A stretch of 64,000 nucleotides of DNA, taken from contig NZ_KZ319287.1 of NCBI RefSeq assembly GCF_002744755.1, positions 372,001 through 436,000 on the forward strand, written 5' to 3'. The position numbers were made by a program, and so were the translations under genes. Numbering within the stretch: the stretch's first letter is position 1; each line of letters begins with the position of its first letter. The notes under the pieces are model-generated. The model was not told the DNA's origin. It made no database searches and saw only the letters and a program-made list of their open reading frames with translations. This document shows positions 45,421 through 54,499 of the stretch, piece by piece. The stretch comes from Leeuwenhoekiella nanhaiensis (GTDB lineage Bacteria; Bacteroidota; Bacteroidia; Flavobacteriales; Flavobacteriaceae).

Positions 45421-47754
45421 TTATTCTTTTAGTAAAAAATGGGTTTTAAGACTAGCGTTTGAATCAGTACCTACAAAGATTTCAAATTCTCCTGACTCTA
45501 CTGTAAAGTTTCCGTCTTGATCATAAAAACCCAACTCTTCGCTGGTTAGACTAAACTTTATGATTTTAGATTCGCCTTTTTTCAGCTCTACTAATTGGAA
45601 ACCTTTGAGTTCTCTTACCGGCCTTACTATTTTTGCAAAAAGATCACGAATGTATAATTGTACAACCTCTTTACCATCATAATCGCCGGTATTACTAAGT
45701 TCTACACTAATTTGCACTTCTTCATTTACAGCGTAGCTTTCTTTTTCTACGTTGAGATTGGAGTAGTTAAAAGAGGTGTAGCTTAACCCATAGCCAAAAG
45801 GGAATAGTGGAGCGTTTTCTATGTCGCTGTAGTGTGACCAGAAAACCATATTTGCACCCGGTTGAGGATCTACAGGTCTTCCTGTATTTTTATGGTTATA
45901 ATAGATAGGAATTTGACCCACATTTCTGGGGAAGGTCATTGGCAATTTACCACTAGGGTTGTAGTCACCATAAAGAACCTGTGCTACTGCGTTTCCTGTT
46001 TCGGTACCTAAATGCCAGGCTTCTACAATTGAGGGGATGTGTTCAGCAGCCCATTCAATAGCCAGGGGTCTCCCGTTATTAAGCACTAGAACACAATTTT
46101 TATTAACCTTAAACACTTCTTCCATTAATTCTTGCTGAACTCCTGGAAGGTCTAATTGTGTTCTACTACGTCCCTCGCCACTCTGGAATCCGTGCTCTCC
46201 CAAAACCATTATAACAACGTCAGCAGCTTTTGCAGCTGAAAGGGCTTCTTCAAAACCTCTTTTATCTGTAGTGTTAAATTCAAGTTCGTTGATAAATGTA
46301 GGCTTATTTGTAATTAGATCGGCCCCTTTTTTAAAGATCAATTCATTTCCCGTATACTGCTTTAAACCTTCTACTATTGAAACACCGCTACTGTCTTCAG
46401 AAGCAATGCGCCAACTTCCCAAAACACTGTTGCTATCATCAGCAAGCGGACCTATTACTGCTATTTTTTGACCATTTTTTTTAAGGGGTAGTAAATTGTT
46501 TTCATTTTTTAAAAGCACTATAGATTTTTTGGCCATATCCAGAACGGCTTTGCGGTTTTCTTCACTACCAATAGTTTGTAATTCACGTTCTGCATCACAA
46601 TATTTATAGGGATCATCAAAGAGGCCCAACAGAAACTTTACTTTTAAAATCCTGCGAACGGCATCGTCTATTAATTCTTCCCGTACTGCCCCAGTTTGAA
46701 TCAGCCCAATCAATTCATCAACAAAGGAAGAGGACTCCATATCCATATCTACACCTGCTTTTACCGCCTTGTTTGCGGCATCAGCCTTATCCCTTGCATA
46801 GCCGTGAGTTACCATTTCTTCTATAGAAGCCCAATCTGAAATAACAAAGCCTTGAAAACCCCATTTATTTTTTAATAAGTCCCGTAAAAGGTACTCGCTT
46901 CCTGTAACAGGAATACCGTTGAGTTCATTAAAACCTGTCATAAAGGTACTTACACCGGCCTGGTTTGCAGCCTTAAACGGTGGGAGTACCATATTATGTA
47001 AAGTGACAGTGCCTATATCTACTTTATTGTATTCTTTACCTGCTTCAGCAAAACCATAAGCTGCAAAATGTTTTGCAGTAGCCGCAATTGTGTTAACGGC
47101 ATCTAGATTTTTTCCTTGAAAACCTTCAACGCGTGCTCTTGCAATTTTGCTACCCAGATAAGGATCTTCACCGGCGCCCTCCATTACTCGTCCCCAACGC
47201 GGGTCCCTAGAAATGTCGACCATTGGAGCAAATGTCCAGTTGATACCCGATGCAGCAGCTTCTGAAGCAGCAACCGCAGCAGATTTTTTGATTGCCTCAA
47301 TATCCCAGCTGGCTGCTTCTGCAAGTGGAATTGGACTTAAGGTTTTATAGCCGTGAATAACGTCAAAACCAATAAGTAAAGGGATGCCTAAACGACTTTC
47401 TTCTACAACTAGCTTCTGGACTTCCCTCACCTGATCTACCCCGCGAACGGTCAACATAGAGCCAACCCTACCGCTCTTGATATCCTCATATTTTTTTGCT
47501 GCATTTCCATCTTTGGGTGAGGGGCCTGTTACATCCCAGAAACCATTATATTGATTCATTTGACCCACTTTTTCTTCAAGGGTCATAATTTTTAAAATGG
47601 AATCTACTTTAACATCGATGGAGTCTGTTTGCGATCGTTGCATTTCTGATAAATTTGAAGTGTTTGCAAAACGAAAACTGTTCAAAAAAATAAAAGCACT
47701 TAGCCCTAAAGAAATTGATAAGCCCCATTTTATCCAATTAATCTTGTAGGCCAT
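45421..47754 (-). CDS. bglX: GH3 beta-glucosidase (BglX type)
   Basis: This 777-residue protein has an N-terminal hydrophobic signal (about 8-27). The GH3 N-domain shows RLGIPLLIGFDVIHGYKT, MVDISRDPRWGRVMEGAGEDPYLG, AKHFAAYG and GFVISDWAS with nucleophile D307. The GH3 C-domain (about 410-640) includes KNENNLLPL and GEHGFQSGEGRSRTQLDLPG. A fibronectin-III-like domain (about 685-770) ends it. It removes beta-glucosyl (possibly beta-mannosyl) units from the non-reducing ends of gluco-manno-oligosaccharides in the periplasm. Its start overlaps the GH5_7 stop by 17 bp, indicating translational coupling in the minus-strand mannan operon. Confidence 0.85.
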   Translation of the reverse strand: MAYKINWIKWGLSISLGLSAFIFLNSFRFANTSNLSEMQRSQTDSIDVKVDSILKIMTLEEKVGQMNQYNGFWDVTGPSPKDGNAAKKYEDIKSGRVGSMLTVRGVDQVREVQKLVVEESRLGIPLLIGFDVIHGYKTLSPIPLAEAASWDIEAIKKSAAVAASEAAASGINWTFAPMVDISRDPRWGRVMEGAGEDPYLGSKIARARVEGFQGKNLDAVNTIAATAKHFAAYGFAEAGKEYNKVDIGTVTLHNMVLPPFKAANQAGVSTFMTGFNELNGIPVTGSEYLLRDLLKNKWGFQGFVISDWASIEEMVTHGYARDKADAANKAVKAGVDMDMESSSFVDELIGLIQTGAVREELIDDAVRRILKVKFLLGLFDDPYKYCDAERELQTIGSEENRKAVLDMAKKSIVLLKNENNLLPLKKNGQKIAVIGPLADDSNSVLGSWRIASEDSSGVSIVEGLKQYTGNELIFKKGADLITNKPTFINELEFNTTDKRGFEEALSAAKAADVVIMVLGEHGFQSGEGRSRTQLDLPGVQQELMEEVFKVNKNCVLVLNNGRPLAIEWAAEHIPSIVEAWHLGTETGNAVAQVLYGDYNPSGKLPMTFPRNVGQIPIYYNHKNTGRPVDPQPGANMVFWSHYSDIENAPLFPFGYGLSYTSFNYSNLNVEKESYAVNEEVQISVELSNTGDYDGKEVVQLYIRDLFAKIVRPVRELKGFQLVELKKGESKIIKFSLTSEELGFYDQDGNFTVESGEFEIFVGTDSNASLKTHFLLKE

Positions 47755-49048
47755 CGTTGTATTTTTTAATAAGGTTTAATGTAGAGGTGTCTGAAGCAAA
47801 AACAGAATTTAAGCCTTGCGGTTCCTGAGGGGGATCTGCACTAAAATCATCTCCTACTTCCCATTTTCCATTCTTTTCATTTGTTTTGGCGAAGCCCGCA
47901 AATCCCCAAAAATTTAGACCTGATAATACCGATTTTTCTTTAGAGCTTATTTCAATAAGTTGGAATAATTCTCTATAGAATGTATTTCTATTACCAATAG
48001 AGGCTTTCTTAGAAAGGCTTTCCTTCGCACGTGGAAAACCGAACTCTGATATAACTATTGGTTTATTCAGTTCCCGGGCAACCTGTAGATGTTCTTGTAT
48101 GTAATCATTTGCTTTTACAATAGAAGATTTTAAGGACTCCTCTTCGTTATTCGGGTCGTACCACTGCCAGTTCTTTGGCCACATATGCATCGTGAGATAG
48201 TCAATATTGGGATTTTTATGAAGCATCTTATAGGTATCTATTTCCTGAAGATAACTGGCCTTACCTTCAGCTCCGGTAGATATTAGTGTGTCTGGATCTA
48301 AATTTTCTAAAAGGGTAACGACTTCATCTAGCCATTCTTTAAAAGGTGCTCGATCCTCTTCTGTAAAAATCCGGGGTTCATTGGCAACTTGCCAGGACAT
48401 AATGGTATTGTCTTCGGTATATTTTTTTCCATTTATAGAATTGGTTCTCCCCAGAATGAATCGGATATGGTTTAAAAACGCTTGGCGACAGGGTGTACAG
48501 GTGTGAAATTGTTGCGTATACTTAAAATAATCGGGCCAGGTGTATTTTTCCAGAAAGGGATTTGCAACTTCCCCATATCCATTCCAATTTAGGTATGCAG
48601 ACATTCCTCCAGACCAAATCCAATTATTATTTAAGTATAACACCGCATACATATTGCGTTTTCTCATCTCTGCCAGCAAAAAGTCCAGACCTTCAAGTAA
48701 GTCTTGATTATACTCGCCCTGCGTGGGTTGCAATGCGGGTTTAACCTGGAAGTCTTCGTTTCCGCCTTCAGCCCCTACCAATATTCGTAGATTATTAATT
48801 CCTAAACTATCCATTAAATCAAGTTCACGAACTAAACGTTTTCGATCACCTATATTTGGTGCAGCTATGAGAGGGCCATACCAATAGTTAGCACCTATAA
48901 AATAGTATGGCTGGTCACCCTTGTAAAAACGCCCGTCATCAACCCTTATTTTTTCAATACTTCCGCAGGAAGTGAACATAATAAGCAACAATGCCCAAGT
49001 ATAGAACCTCCAACTTATATTTTTAAATGTCGTCTTCAGGTAAATCAT
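47738..49048 (-). CDS. GH5_7-type endo-beta-mannanase lipoprotein
   Basis: This 436-residue lipoprotein has the lipobox IMFTSC with C28. The barrel reads FIGANYWYGPLIA, GINNLRILVGAEG, NNNWIWSGGMSAYLNW, SWQVANEPR with acid/base E224, LTMHMWPKNW and VISEFGFPR with nucleophile E335. The GxNYWY start and NNNWxWSGG loop are those of GH5 subfamily 7 mannanases. It cuts beta-1,4-mannan backbones, probably at the outer surface. It overlaps the GH26 gene upstream by 26 bp and the GH3 gene downstream by 17 bp, so the three are tightly coupled. Confidence 0.87.
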   Translation of the reverse strand: MIYLKTTFKNISWRFYTWALLLIMFTSCGSIEKIRVDDGRFYKGDQPYYFIGANYWYGPLIAAPNIGDRKRLVRELDLMDSLGINNLRILVGAEGGNEDFQVKPALQPTQGEYNQDLLEGLDFLLAEMRKRNMYAVLYLNNNWIWSGGMSAYLNWNGYGEVANPFLEKYTWPDYFKYTQQFHTCTPCRQAFLNHIRFILGRTNSINGKKYTEDNTIMSWQVANEPRIFTEEDRAPFKEWLDEVVTLLENLDPDTLISTGAEGKASYLQEIDTYKMLHKNPNIDYLTMHMWPKNWQWYDPNNEEESLKSSIVKANDYIQEHLQVARELNKPIVISEFGFPRAKESLSKKASIGNRNTFYRELFQLIEISSKEKSVLSGLNFWGFAGFAKTNEKNGKWEVGDDFSADPPQEPQGLNSVFASDTSTLNLIKKYNDGLQD

Positions 49049-50264
49049 AAATATCTGGCATATCTGTTAATAGCATAGTTTTTTCCTTTTCCCTAAACTT
49101 CAAAAAGTCATCTGCTCCCCGGGCTCCTGGTACAGGTACCGTATAAGAGTCTTGATAATTTTGCCAAAACATCATAAAACCTAAATTTATGTCCTGTTTG
49201 GTAAGTACTTCATAAACGTTTCTGGAGTAAAAATCTGAGGCTAATTGATCTGAAGGAGACACAAAATACCCGGTTTCTGTAAATGCAGCAATTTTGTTGC
49301 GTTTTTCTGCAAGGTCTGACACCACTTTTAATTTTTGATTGGCAAGACTTATCAATGACCCATTTTGTGCGGCTAAATCCCCATAATTATCCATCCCTAC
49401 CACGTCTACGTATTCATCTCCAGGATAGCGCGTTAAATAGCTGTTTTCGGTAGTATAGCTGTTATCGGGTGAAAAGGCGTACAACATATTACTTACGTCT
49501 AAATCATCACGCAAATAAGAAACCGTAAACCGCCACAGATCAATGAATTCCTGAGGGGAACTATAAGCGGCGCCCCACCAGAAAAAGTCTTTGTCAAACT
49601 CGTGGAATGGTCTAAATATTATAGGAATGAGTGTGCCGTTTGTACTTTTAAGATTTTTTGTAAAAGTGGCTACCTTTTGTAATTTCTTCTTATAATACTC
49701 GTGATTCTCACCACCCGGCAGAATACTTTTGAAGGCATTTTGTTTCTGATCTGTTGTCATTTCAGAAGTATAGAAGTGGTCTCCTTCATAGGGTTCTCTA
49801 AGGTGCCAGCAAAAGATGTTTACCATTCCTTTATCAAAAGCTTCAATGGCTTTTGAACGGATGTGTTGCTCTTGTTGATAGAACCAGTTGTTGGGCTGCT
49901 CGTCATTTGCATCATCTGTGATAAACATAAAGTCTGATCCTAACATTCCAGGATCACTACCGGTTAGTTTTTTCATGTCAGACATTCCACCGTTATTCTG
50001 ATAAAATGCACTGAAAGCGTCCTGCTGACCTACAATATAACTTGAGTATGACAAAGATTTAAGGTTATAAAACAAAGCAATAGTCTCTGGTGTGGCGCCA
50101 GCATCTACCATAAATGAATACGCAAGGGAAGGAGGGAAACCTATTTCTGGTTGTTCTTCAGAAACCGGAGGTGTAGCGTCTATTTCTTCCATAAACTCTT
50201 CGTCTTTTGAACAGCTTACCAAGAAAAAATTCACAATAAAAAGTGATGTTAATATTCTTTTCAT
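49023..50264 (-). CDS. GH26 endo-beta-mannanase lipoprotein
   Basis: This 413-residue lipoprotein has the lipobox FLVSC with C18 followed by SKDEEFMEE, an acidic surface signal and short linker. The GH26 core has YIVGQQDAF, VNIFCWHLREPY, IIFRPFHEFDKDFFWWG with acid/base E222, and AFTETGYF with nucleophile E330. It cleaves internal mannan or glucomannan bonds. The two GH26 genes of this locus differ in length and leader, so they likely act on different chain lengths or compartments. It is followed by GH5_7 with a 26-bp overlap and preceded by the epimerase gene 4 bp upstream. Confidence 0.9.
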   Translation of the reverse strand: MKRILTSLFIVNFFLVSCSKDEEFMEEIDATPPVSEEQPEIGFPPSLAYSFMVDAGATPETIALFYNLKSLSYSSYIVGQQDAFSAFYQNNGGMSDMKKLTGSDPGMLGSDFMFITDDANDEQPNNWFYQQEQHIRSKAIEAFDKGMVNIFCWHLREPYEGDHFYTSEMTTDQKQNAFKSILPGGENHEYYKKKLQKVATFTKNLKSTNGTLIPIIFRPFHEFDKDFFWWGAAYSSPQEFIDLWRFTVSYLRDDLDVSNMLYAFSPDNSYTTENSYLTRYPGDEYVDVVGMDNYGDLAAQNGSLISLANQKLKVVSDLAEKRNKIAAFTETGYFVSPSDQLASDFYSRNVYEVLTKQDINLGFMMFWQNYQDSYTVPVPGARGADDFLKFREKEKTMLLTDMPDIYDLPEDDI

Positions 50265-50268
50265 AATT

Positions 50269-51486
50269 CTAAATTAATTTGATTAATACCATACAAGCCC
50301 TGGAGTTATGATAGGGAGCTTTCCACATACTTACTTTATCCTCAGTGGTATAGGGCTCTTGATTTTCATTTAGGCGAAAATGCCATTCGCCGTATTTACT
50401 ATCTATAAAGTGTTTTTTTGTGTAATTCCAAATGTCAAGTTGCGCGTTTCTAAATTGAATATCTCCAGAAAATTCATAAGCATATTGCAGGCCTACCAAA
50501 GATTCCATTTGGGCCCACCAATGTCTATCAGTATCAACGTTACCTGTATCAAGATCAACTTCATTTATAATTCCTGATTTGGGTATATAGGCTTGTTTTA
50601 AAAAGGTTTTAGCAACCGCAACACTGATTGATTTGGTTTCTAGTAGTAATTTGGGGTTGGCAACTGCTTTACAAGCCTCTGTTAGAAGCCAGATTGCTTC
50701 GATATCATGTCCGTAAGAAACAATTGCTTTTGTACGATGCCAATTTTCATCAAAAAATAAGTGAAAATGTTGACTAGTTTCGTCATAAAACCGATTTAGA
50801 AAAAGCACTATTAAATTTTCCAAAGCTTCAAGTACTTTGGTGTTTTTAGATATTTGAGCAAGAGTGGTATATGCTTCCAGGATGTGTAAATGGGTATTCA
50901 TGGTCTTAGCCGAGTTATCCTCTTTTTCGCTCAACCGCACATCAGTTATTGGGCTCCAATCATTTTGAAAGGCTTCCAGATATCCATTGTTTTTTTGATC
51001 TCTAGCCCGAGTTTCTACCAGGTCAAATAAGGATAGTGCCCAATCTTTAGCTTCTTCTGTACCGCTTAATCGGTAATATTCAGATAAAGCATATATTCCA
51101 AAGGCCTGAGCATAGATTTGTTTTCGGGTATTTTTAGGTTTGCCCGTGTAATCTAGTTCCCAATAGAGGCCATTATGGCTGGGATCCTGAAAATGATCTT
51201 TTAAATATTCATAAGCTCTGTCCGCATAAACTTTAAGGGATTCATCTTTATTAAATTTACCTGCTGCAGAAAATGCCCAAAGCAAACGCGTATTTAAAAT
51301 AATGCCTTTATCAGCCTTTGGTATTAATTTGTTTTTAAAATCCCTTCTTCCGTAAAAACCGCCATTTGATTCATCTAAAGTATTAGATTTCCAATACCTT
51401 AGAATTTCCCTAAGCTCGTTTTCAAGCTCGCTTTTAAATTTTTGATTTGCATCATTCGGCATCCTTAAAGATTTTGTTGCGTTCAA
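50269..51486 (-). CDS. AGE-family cellobiose/mannobiose 2-epimerase
   Basis: This 405-residue protein has no signal peptide, so it is cytoplasmic. The start at 51486 overlaps the GH130 gene by 35 bp; the ATG at 51462 (MPNDANQ) would shorten the overlap to 11 bp and is also plausible. The (alpha/alpha)6 barrel signatures are present: DESNGGFYGRRDF, KGIILNTRLLWAFSAA, NTHLHILEAYT, SYGHDIEAIWLL, DRHWWAQMESLVG and KAPYHNSRACM. The His in each of the last motifs is catalytic or substrate-binding in the family. It converts beta-1,4-mannobiose to mannosyl-glucose, the substrate of the adjacent GH130 enzyme. Confidence 0.9.
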   Translation of the reverse strand: MNATKSLRMPNDANQKFKSELENELREILRYWKSNTLDESNGGFYGRRDFKNKLIPKADKGIILNTRLLWAFSAAGKFNKDESLKVYADRAYEYLKDHFQDPSHNGLYWELDYTGKPKNTRKQIYAQAFGIYALSEYYRLSGTEEAKDWALSLFDLVETRARDQKNNGYLEAFQNDWSPITDVRLSEKEDNSAKTMNTHLHILEAYTTLAQISKNTKVLEALENLIVLFLNRFYDETSQHFHLFFDENWHRTKAIVSYGHDIEAIWLLTEACKAVANPKLLLETKSISVAVAKTFLKQAYIPKSGIINEVDLDTGNVDTDRHWWAQMESLVGLQYAYEFSGDIQFRNAQLDIWNYTKKHFIDSKYGEWHFRLNENQEPYTTEDKVSMWKAPYHNSRACMVLIKLI

Positions 51487-52657
51487 TTTGTGCCAGGATA
51501 TTTTGAACTGAGCCTGAAGATGTAAAGGTGTCCTGAGGGGTGTTTTTTACATAGTCAATGAGTCTGTCTATAGAAGAAACAGCAACGTGAGAGCGTGTGT
51601 CTGATGAGGCATAATAGATGAGTATTCTACCATCATCATCAAGAATCCAACCATTACCGAACAATACATTTGGTACATCGCCCACGGTTTCTTTATAGTC
51701 AGGAGCCATAAAATATCCTGCTGGTTGATAGATAACTTGTTCAATACTATCTAATGCAGTCATAAATAAATAAAGTGTATAGCGTAGACCTCCTGCAGTA
51801 TTTCTTACGCCATGAGCCAGGTGGAGCCAGCCTTCTTTTGTTTTTATTGGAGCGGGACCCAGACCATTTTTTAATTCATAAATTGTATGATAGGCTTTGC
51901 GATTGATTATTTTCTCACCCTCAAGTACTGGATTTTTCATGTCTTTTATGTACCCTAGACCAATACCACCACCTTTGCCGACTTCAATAAAACCGTCTTG
52001 TGGACGGGTGTATAGCGCATAGTTACCGTTTATGAATTCTGGATGCATGACTACATTGCGTTGTTGTCCGGAATTTGAGATTAGATCAGGTAAGCGTTCC
52101 CAATTTTTTAAATCCTTTGTGCGCACGATTCCTGCATTTGCAACAGCAGCAGTGGTGTCGAGAGGTTTTGACTTGTCTTTACGTTCGGTACAAAAAATAC
52201 CATAGATCCAACCATCCTCGTGTTTGGTAAGACGCATATCATAGACATTGGTGTCAGGCTCATTGGTTTGCGGTAATGCAATGGGCTTGTCCCAAAATTT
52301 AAAGTTGTCAACTCCATTATTGCTTTCTGCTAACGCAAAAAAGGATTTTCTATCATTCCCTTCAACACGAACAGCTAAAATATACTGACCATTCCATTTA
52401 ATCGCACCCGGATTAAATGTGGCGTTTATACCAATGCGCTCCATCCCAAATGGATTTGTCTCGGGGTTAAAATCGTAGCGCCATTCTAAAGGAGCGTGTT
52501 TATGGGTGAGAACCGGGTTTACGTACCTTTTGTAAATACCATTTGATTGGTCTTCCGGGTAATTTTTTTGTGCCAGGAAGGTTTGAAAGTCACTAACCAA
52601 ATGATCATAATTTGGTATTTTTTTTGTTTTTGGTTTTTTATTTTCTGTAATGGACAT
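51452..52657 (-). CDS. GH130 4-O-beta-mannosyl-glucose phosphorylase
   Basis: This 401-residue protein has no signal peptide, so it is cytoplasmic. The GH130 five-bladed propeller is recognisable: NPVLTHKHAPLEWRYDFN near 47-64, GINATFNPGA, ILAVRVEGNDRKSFFALAES, NVYDMRLT with the catalytic Asp D140, and HPEFINGNYALYTRPQDGF, with HTIYELKNGLGPAPIKT further on. The sequence style is that of the mannosylglucose phosphorylase group (EC 2.4.1.281). It uses phosphate to split mannosyl-beta-1,4-glucose into mannose-1-phosphate and glucose. Its pairing with the epimerase is a known mannan catabolic module in Bacteroides. Confidence 0.92.
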   Translation of the reverse strand: MSITENKKPKTKKIPNYDHLVSDFQTFLAQKNYPEDQSNGIYKRYVNPVLTHKHAPLEWRYDFNPETNPFGMERIGINATFNPGAIKWNGQYILAVRVEGNDRKSFFALAESNNGVDNFKFWDKPIALPQTNEPDTNVYDMRLTKHEDGWIYGIFCTERKDKSKPLDTTAAVANAGIVRTKDLKNWERLPDLISNSGQQRNVVMHPEFINGNYALYTRPQDGFIEVGKGGGIGLGYIKDMKNPVLEGEKIINRKAYHTIYELKNGLGPAPIKTKEGWLHLAHGVRNTAGGLRYTLYLFMTALDSIEQVIYQPAGYFMAPDYKETVGDVPNVLFGNGWILDDDGRILIYYASSDTRSHVAVSSIDRLIDYVKNTPQDTFTSSGSVQNILAQIERNKIFKDAE

Positions 52658-52660
52658 AAC

Positions 52661-54499
52661 TTATTTACTACTTATATTATTTTCAATTTTAATGGTGTCC
52701 CACCAGGTTCTTTTCAATACTATAATGCACACAACTAGTATTGCACAAGAAATGAGGAAATGCATATTTTCGTGAAGTATCAGGTAGATAGGGATAACAA
52801 CTAGTAATGTTTGAGCTACCGTGCCCAGCACTACATTAAACATATCTCTTGTAAAACCTTTGTTTCTTGAAAACCCGGGATCTTCTTTTTTTAGTTGTTT
52901 GTACACAGGTTTCCAGTATCCCCAGGGTCTTGTTTTTTTATAAAAATCCATAAGTACCCTTTGATCGGTTGGAGGGGCAGAATAAGTTCCAAGAATACTA
53001 CCAGCAATCGAAATAAGAAGGATTATTGGGAAGTAATAAAGATCTAAAGTATCTGTAAATAATGGAAAGATCATAGCAGGGATCATTCCTGATAGCATTC
53101 CCCAGAAGTAGCCTTCACCATTAAACCTCCACCAGTGCCACTTTAAGACATTAGACACCACGTAGCTGCCATAGAGTGCCGAAACTATCCATTGCAAAAT
53201 AGAATTGACATCCTGTATAAAAAAGCCGAGAATAATACTTACAATTACAACAGCGAGGCCACTGCTATAGTTCATTTTCTTAATTTTCGAATGACTAGCT
53301 TGAGGATTGTAGTGCTTTAGATAAATGTCGTTAACAAGATATGCCTGAGCTGCATTTAAGGTTCCGGCAAAAGTTGACATGAATGCGGCAAGTAAGCCGG
53401 CAAGTAATAAACCTAATAAACCAACAGGTACAAATTGCTCTATTGCCGCAGGCAGTATTTTTTCAAAATCAAGTATACCGGCAGTATAAAGATCTAAATC
53501 ATCATAAAATAAAATTGCCAGAACCGAGAAGCCACCTACCATTAGATATCGGGTAGGAATTAATGCAGCAAGTGAAAAAGCACTCATTTTTGCAGCCTCG
53601 AATGGCGATTTAGTAGATAAAATTTTCTGCATGTCGTAATTTGGAGCAGGCCCTGCGATGCTGGCGAGAATTCCTTTAAAAAGCATCAGCATGAAGAATA
53701 TGGTGAAAAGGGAGTATCCGTCAGATTTTATTTTGGCATTAACCTCATCGATAATTCCTGTCCAATCCATATTTAATTTCCAGTCAAAAAATGGATTCAT
53801 CCAGCCATTAGGCACATTAAGCTGATTGGAGCCCATAGCCTGCCAGGCAATAATTGCAATGGCTATTGATGACACCGTCATTATCGTGTATTGTAAAACG
53901 TCTGTCCAAACAATACCTGACATCCCTCCTAAAACAGAGTAGAATACTGCAAATAATGTAAAAATAATACCATAGAAATGAGGAATATAGTTAGGTGGGA
54001 TATTGAAGGGTATGTATTGGGACACTATTTCCCAGGGAATAAATATTTCAACAAATTTACCCAGTCCTATAAAGCCATAAGCCAAAAAACCCAAACAACT
54101 GAGTATTGCAAAAATGACAATTATTGTATGAGATCTTTTACCTCCTTTACCATTGTCAAATCTAAATAAAATCCATTCTGCACCAGTAGTAACATTAGAT
54201 CTTCTAAGCCAGACAGATAAGTAAACCATTAAAAATACTTGGTTAAAAACAGGCCATAACCAGGGTATCCAAATACTTTTGAGACCGTAAACGAAGGTTA
54301 AGGTCACGAGCCACATGGTTCCAGATATGTCAAACATGCCAGATGCGTTTGAAAGGCCTAACATATACCAGGGCAATGACTTGCCTCCCATTAAATAGTC
54401 ATCTTTGCTTTTCTGAGCTTTTTTTCTTAAAGCCAGACCTATCAGAATGGTTCCGATCAGATAGAGTAATATGATAGCTATATCCCAACCTTGTAGCAT
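52661..54499 (-). CDS. Sodium:solute symporter (SSS family) for mannan disaccharides
   Basis: This 612-residue protein has about 14 hydrophobic helices in the SSS/LeuT-like pattern: an N-terminal helix after MLQGW, DDYLMGGKSLPWYMLGLSNASGMFD, GIVWTDVLQYTIM (SSS motif) and LLGLLLAGLLAAFMSTFAGTLNAAQAYLVNDIY (about 355-387). It is an inner-membrane Na+-coupled importer. Its start directly abuts the stop of the upstream GH26 gene (TAA then ATG), and GH130 follows after 3 bp. Its place between depolymerase and cytoplasmic epimerase/phosphorylase suggests that it imports mannobiose or small manno-oligosaccharides. Confidence 0.88.
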   Translation of the reverse strand: MLQGWDIAIILLYLIGTILIGLALRKKAQKSKDDYLMGGKSLPWYMLGLSNASGMFDISGTMWLVTLTFVYGLKSIWIPWLWPVFNQVFLMVYLSVWLRRSNVTTGAEWILFRFDNGKGGKRSHTIIVIFAILSCLGFLAYGFIGLGKFVEIFIPWEIVSQYIPFNIPPNYIPHFYGIIFTLFAVFYSVLGGMSGIVWTDVLQYTIMTVSSIAIAIIAWQAMGSNQLNVPNGWMNPFFDWKLNMDWTGIIDEVNAKIKSDGYSLFTIFFMLMLFKGILASIAGPAPNYDMQKILSTKSPFEAAKMSAFSLAALIPTRYLMVGGFSVLAILFYDDLDLYTAGILDFEKILPAAIEQFVPVGLLGLLLAGLLAAFMSTFAGTLNAAQAYLVNDIYLKHYNPQASHSKIKKMNYSSGLAVVIVSIILGFFIQDVNSILQWIVSALYGSYVVSNVLKWHWWRFNGEGYFWGMLSGMIPAMIFPLFTDTLDLYYFPIILLISIAGSILGTYSAPPTDQRVLMDFYKKTRPWGYWKPVYKQLKKEDPGFSRNKGFTRDMFNVVLGTVAQTLLVVIPIYLILHENMHFLISCAILVVCIIVLKRTWWDTIKIENNISSK

